From Bacillota bacterium (lineage in GTDB: Bacteria; Bacillota; Limnochordia; Darwinibacteriales; Darwinibacteriaceae), in contig JAAYSR010000025.1 in assembly GCA_012518325.1 (NCBI GenBank), positions 1-8,436 of the forward strand: 8,436 bases of DNA. The letters are read 5' to 3'. Positions 5,906 through 8,436 of the stretch are shown here, in pieces. The position numbers were made by a program, and so were the translations under genes. Each line of letters starts with the position of its first letter. Within the stretch, counting starts at the first letter, position 1. The notes under the pieces are model-generated. The model was not told where the DNA came from and searched no databases. It saw only the letters and a program-made list of their open reading frames with translations.

Positions 5906-7075
5906 TTAAAAGCTTTCCCTTTCCCAGACAAGCTTCCCTTCGATATAGGTCTGGAGAACCGCCCCTTTATAGCTGAAGGGTTCACCGCCGAGGACAGCAA
6001 AATCCGCGTCCTTGCCCGGTTCCAGGGATCCGACCCTATCTGCTATGCCTAACACTTCGGCAGGGTTGATGGTGATTGCCCTGAGTGTTTCATCGAAGGG
6101 CAGACCGTACTTATGGGCTATAGCCGCGTAGTGCAGGAAATAGCGGCAGTTCAGGAAGGGGTGGTCAGTCATCAGGCAGACCTTCACCCCGTGCTTGGCC
6201 AGGATGGCAGGGTTCTCATCAGTGAAAGCGGCGGTTTCCACTTTCGTTGCCGGCGACAGTCCCGGGCCCACCGCTGCAACCGCTTGCTTCTTCCCGAGGT
6301 ACTCAGCGATCAAATACCCGTCTGTGCAGTGCTCGATGGTGTAATCGATGCCGAACTCCTCACAGATGCGAATCGCGGTGACAATGTCATCGTGGCGATG
6401 GGCATGGACCCTGAAGGGTATCCTTTTCTCCAGCACCATCAGGCCGGACTCCAAATTGAGGTCTGTCGCAAAGGGTTTCCCCTCTGCCAACGCCTTCCTT
6501 TTCTTTTCGCCGTACACCTGCGCGTCTTTGAAGTAGGCTCTGATCATAGAGGCTGTCGCCATGCGGGTTGCCGGCGACTGCTTCTGGGCCTGTCCATGGG
6601 CGCGCTTGGGGTTTTCACCCATGGCACCCTTCAGTCCGGTCGGACTTTTCACCACCATTTCATCTATAACAGTGCCTGCAGTTTTGCAGGCAAAGCCCAG
6701 TCCGCCGATGGGATTGCCCGACCCGGGGAGAATCTGAACTGTGGTGATGCCTCCTTCCCTGGCCCCGGCAAAACTGATCTGCCTGGGATTCACCGCATCC
6801 AGGGCTCTTACTTCGCCTGTCACCGGCCTTACGGACTCATTTCCGTCATAGCCCGGCCTGCCTTCTCCGTCTCCCCACATGCCCACATGGGTATGGACAT
6901 CAATCAGGCCCGGTATAATCACCTTGCCTGTCAAATCTAAAACCTGATCTCCCTCTTCCACCAGAAGGCTGCGGCCTATGGCGCTGATCTTGCCCTCTGC
7001 ATTAATCCGCATCATTCCATCTTCTATTACTGCACCTGTAACCGGATAGATTTTGGCTCCCTTAATAACCAGCAT
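5906..7075 (-). CDS. Metal-dependent amidohydrolase, second of a tandem pair
   Basis: This 389-residue protein is a full-length member of the amidohydrolase superfamily (COG1228-like, related to imidazolonepropionase), probably cytoplasmic. It starts with the usual small beta-domain (MLVIKGAKIYPVTG). The metal-site landmarks follow: PGLIDVHTHVG with His61 and His63, GENPK (153-157), HAHRHDD with His224/226/228, His249 in IEHCTDG, and Asp304 in MTDHP. All the expected ligands on the HxH, beta-5, beta-6 and beta-8 strands are visible. The Glu or Lys of GENPK may supply the bridging ligand, but that is a guess. A C-terminal AGKDAD-like motif (PGKDADFAVL) closes the second half of the small domain. 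The ATG at 7075 is two bases after the upstream paralogue's stop, with GAGG 7 bases before it. A frame extending to 7165 would overlap that gene and was not chosen. Substrate unknown; a cyclic amide or N-acyl compound is plausible. Confidence 0.88.
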   Translation of the reverse strand: MLVIKGAKIYPVTGAVIEDGMMRINAEGKISAIGRSLLVEEGDQVLDLTGKVIIPGLIDVHTHVGMWGDGEGRPGYDGNESVRPVTGEVRALDAVNPRQISFAGAREGGITTVQILPGSGNPIGGLGFACKTAGTVIDEMVVKSPTGLKGAMGENPKRAHGQAQKQSPATRMATASMIRAYFKDAQVYGEKKRKALAEGKPFATDLNLESGLMVLEKRIPFRVHAHRHDDIVTAIRICEEFGIDYTIEHCTDGYLIAEYLGKKQAVAAVGPGLSPATKVETAAFTDENPAILAKHGVKVCLMTDHPFLNCRYFLHYAAIAHKYGLPFDETLRAITINPAEVLGIADRVGSLEPGKDADFAVLGGEPFSYKGAVLQTYIEGKLVWERESF

Positions 7076-7077
7076 AA

Positions 7078-8244
7078 TCAGGCCTCGCCCCTTTCGTAAA
7101 CGATTTCTCCGCCGATGATGGTCATATCTGCAAAAGTGGTCAGCTCCAAGGGATTGCCGGACCACAGAACCAGGTCTGCATCTTTCCCCGCCTCTATGGA
7201 ACCCACCCGCCCCTCAATGCCCAAATGCTCAGCGGCGGAGAGGGTGACCGCCCGCAGCGCTGCCTCATCAGGCAGGCCCCATTGGGTGGCAATGCTCGCA
7301 GTCAGCATCAAATTGCGCCCGTCCACCACAGGATGGTCTGTAATCAGGCAGAAGGGAATGCCCTCCCGATAGAAGGCGACGGGCGTGCGGAAATCCCTGT
7401 CCCTATTCTCCACCTTAGAGCCGTAGTGCAGAGTTGGCCCCACTGCACAGCTGATTCGTTCCTGTTTCAGGACCTCTTTCACCAGATGCCCATCTGTTGC
7501 ATGGTGGAGCAGGCACTTGACGCCAAACTCCCTGCAGATGCGCAGTGCGGTCAGAATGTCATCATGCCGATGGGCGTGGATGACTAAGGGTATTTCCCCC
7601 CTGATCACCGGCAGCAGCGCTTCCGAGTCCCTGTCTGCTCCATCCGGGTTGTCACCGTTTACAAGCTCCGCCTTGGCCAAGTAATCCCTGGCCTTCTGCA
7701 GTGCACCGCGCAGGAGGGCGGCATTGCCCATCCTTGTAGCAGGCGATTTCTGCTTGGCTCCGTAGTGCCCCTTAGGGTTTTCCCCCAGGGCCGCCTTCAT
7801 GCCGACGGGATCCTTGAGGACTGCCTCATCCACTACCAAACCCCTGCACTTCAGAGCTAGGCCTGTGCCCCCCAAGAGGTTGCCGCTGCCCGGGAACACT
7901 CCCACAGTGGTAATCCCGGACCTTCTGAAGCTTGCAAAGGCCTGGTCCTGCATATTAATACCGTCCCGCACACTTAGACACGGCGTAATAGGGCTGGTGC
8001 CTTCATTGGTGTCCCTGCCTTCCGGGCCCACACCGCTTTCTGAGAGGCCCAGGTGGGTGTGGGCGTCAATCAGCCCAGGCGTGACAACCCTTCCCCTGCC
8101 GTCAATTACTTTTTCACATCCGGACAGGTCGAGATCCCGTCCCAGTTCCGCTATTTTCCCCTCCCGAACCGTAATGCAGCCAGCTTCTATCGTTCCTGCA
8201 GCAATTGTCTCGATCCTTACATTCTTGATTCCCAGCAAGTACAT
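7078..8244 (-). CDS. Metal-dependent amidohydrolase, first of a tandem pair
   Basis: This 388-residue protein is a diverged paralogue of the gene that follows it. Shared landmarks are PGLIDAHTHLG (His62, His64), GITTVGVFPGSGN (110-122), GENPK (154-158), KSPATRMGNA, HAHRHDDI (His223/225/227), LHHATDG (His247/248), TDHP (Asp303) and EAGKDADLVL. The substrate-facing loop after the HxH motif differs: here it is cysteine-containing and Gly/Thr-rich (about 66-90), whereas the partner has a GDGEGRPGYDG-like loop. Different substrates are therefore likely. GGAGG at 8246-8250 lies only one base before ATG 8244 but seven bases before TTG at codon 3 (8238), so initiation may really be at the TTG, with a difference of two residues. 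It appears to be the first gene of an operon continuing into its paralogue and possibly the PAS/MCP gene. Confidence 0.88.
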   Translation of the reverse strand: MYLLGIKNVRIETIAAGTIEAGCITVREGKIAELGRDLDLSGCEKVIDGRGRVVTPGLIDAHTHLGLSESGVGPEGRDTNEGTSPITPCLSVRDGINMQDQAFASFRRSGITTVGVFPGSGNLLGGTGLALKCRGLVVDEAVLKDPVGMKAALGENPKGHYGAKQKSPATRMGNAALLRGALQKARDYLAKAELVNGDNPDGADRDSEALLPVIRGEIPLVIHAHRHDDILTALRICREFGVKCLLHHATDGHLVKEVLKQERISCAVGPTLHYGSKVENRDRDFRTPVAFYREGIPFCLITDHPVVDGRNLMLTASIATQWGLPDEAALRAVTLSAAEHLGIEGRVGSIEAGKDADLVLWSGNPLELTTFADMTIIGGEIVYERGEA

Positions 8245-8245
8245 C

Positions 8246-8250
8246 CCTCC
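8246..8250 (-). promoter_or_regulatory. Ribosome binding site, ambiguous start of the first amidohydrolase
   Basis: GGAGG is one base from ATG 8244, too close for normal initiation, and seven bases from the in-frame TTG at 8238, which is ideal. No other ribosome site is visible upstream of the ATG. Confidence 0.5.
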
Positions 8251-8279
8251 ACTTAAACTGCCAATTCTCCGCTAAAGTC

Positions 8280-8299
8280 TTCCACACCGGGCTGTGGAA
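8280..8299 (-). repeat. Leader hairpin of the amidohydrolase operon
   Basis: A perfect 7-bp stem TTCCACA / TGTGGAA with a 6-base loop lies about 36 bases upstream of the start codon. It has no T-run after it, so it is not a terminator. It could affect RNA stability or be a protein-binding palindrome. The rest of the leader to the window edge contains a G-rich run (minus strand, 8300-8329) and no gene. Confidence 0.4.
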
Positions 8300-8380
8300 C
8301 CCCTCTTTCCCCCACCCAAATCTCCGGGGCGGTTGCTTTTTTCCTAAGCTCAGGTTAAATGTATGTTTATAGAAGGACTT

Positions 8381-8409
8381 TGTATATTTACACAGAATCT
8401 AAAAGTCAT
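8381..8409 (-). promoter_or_regulatory. Weak promoter candidate for the amidohydrolase operon
   Basis: ATGACT (8409-8404) and TATACA (8386-8381) are spaced by 17 bases on the minus strand, each matching four of six consensus bases. It would give a leader of about 130 bases. It is the best pair in this stretch but is not strong. Confidence 0.25.
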
Positions 8410-8436
8410 ATTTGCTGGCAGGCACCGGATACGCAT

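Noticed and set aside
6113..6940. Long plus-strand open frame (275 codons) over the second amidohydrolase
   Set aside because: It is opposite a gene with complete metal-site motifs. Its protein has antisense-like composition and no ribosome site was noted.
5906..7165. Extended start for the second amidohydrolase at 7165
   Set aside because: The added 30 residues are an Arg/His-rich out-of-frame copy of the upstream gene's end. ATG 7075 has a GAGG site and gives the family's normal N-terminus.
8326..8342. GGGGCGGTTGC followed by six T on the plus strand as a terminator
   Set aside because: The only pairing partner gives a short bulged stem with a long loop, and no plus-strand gene ends here.
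8245..8436. Riboswitch or T-box in the amidohydrolase leader
   Set aside because: None of the conserved cores I could check by eye was present, and there is no terminator/antiterminator arrangement.

Overview
This window appears to come from a bacterial chromosome, most likely a Clostridia-like member of the Firmicutes. The clues are strong Shine-Dalgarno (SD) sites of the AAAGGAGG type, a near-consensus sigma-A promoter, short intrinsic terminators, and an aminomutase family best known from anaerobic clostridia. The taxonomic call is tentative: the sugar-type binding protein lacks the lipobox cysteine expected of a Gram-positive lipoprotein. All seven recognised genes lie on the minus strand, so the window reads right to left. 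No tRNA, rRNA, CRISPR array, insertion sequence or prophage gene was seen, and no stretch over 300 bases lacks a gene.

Right end (8436 to 5906): a leader with a weak promoter candidate, a G-rich tract and a small hairpin precedes two tandem, divergent paralogues of a metal-dependent amidohydrolase family. Their reading frames are two bases apart, so they are probably translationally coupled. Next (5821 to 5045) comes a soluble, very short chemoreceptor-like protein made of a PAS sensor and a minimal MCP signalling hairpin. A hairpin and a perfect 17-base palindrome separate it from pcp (4944 to 4318), a pyroglutamyl peptidase with an intact Glu-Cys-His triad.

Centre (4245 to 2861): a radical-SAM aminomutase with its own promoter, an inverted repeat over that promoter, and an intrinsic terminator. 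General annotation would call it lysine 2,3-aminomutase. However, the two aspartates that hold the lysine side chain are replaced by Lys332 and Asn369, the pattern of glutamate 2,3-aminomutase. It therefore probably makes beta-glutamate, a known compatible solute.

Left end (2733 to 1): an ABC importer operon of the ribose/galactose type, in the order binding protein, double-domain ATPase, permease (cut by the window edge). A strong hairpin lies between the first two genes. The ATPase has one complete ATP site and one strongly degenerate site.

A speculative link is that Pcp releases pyroglutamate, a cyclic-amide hydrolase opens it to glutamate, and the aminomutase turns glutamate into beta-glutamate. 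Only the Pcp and aminomutase steps have direct sequence support. The substrates of the amidohydrolases and the transporter cannot be read from the sequence.
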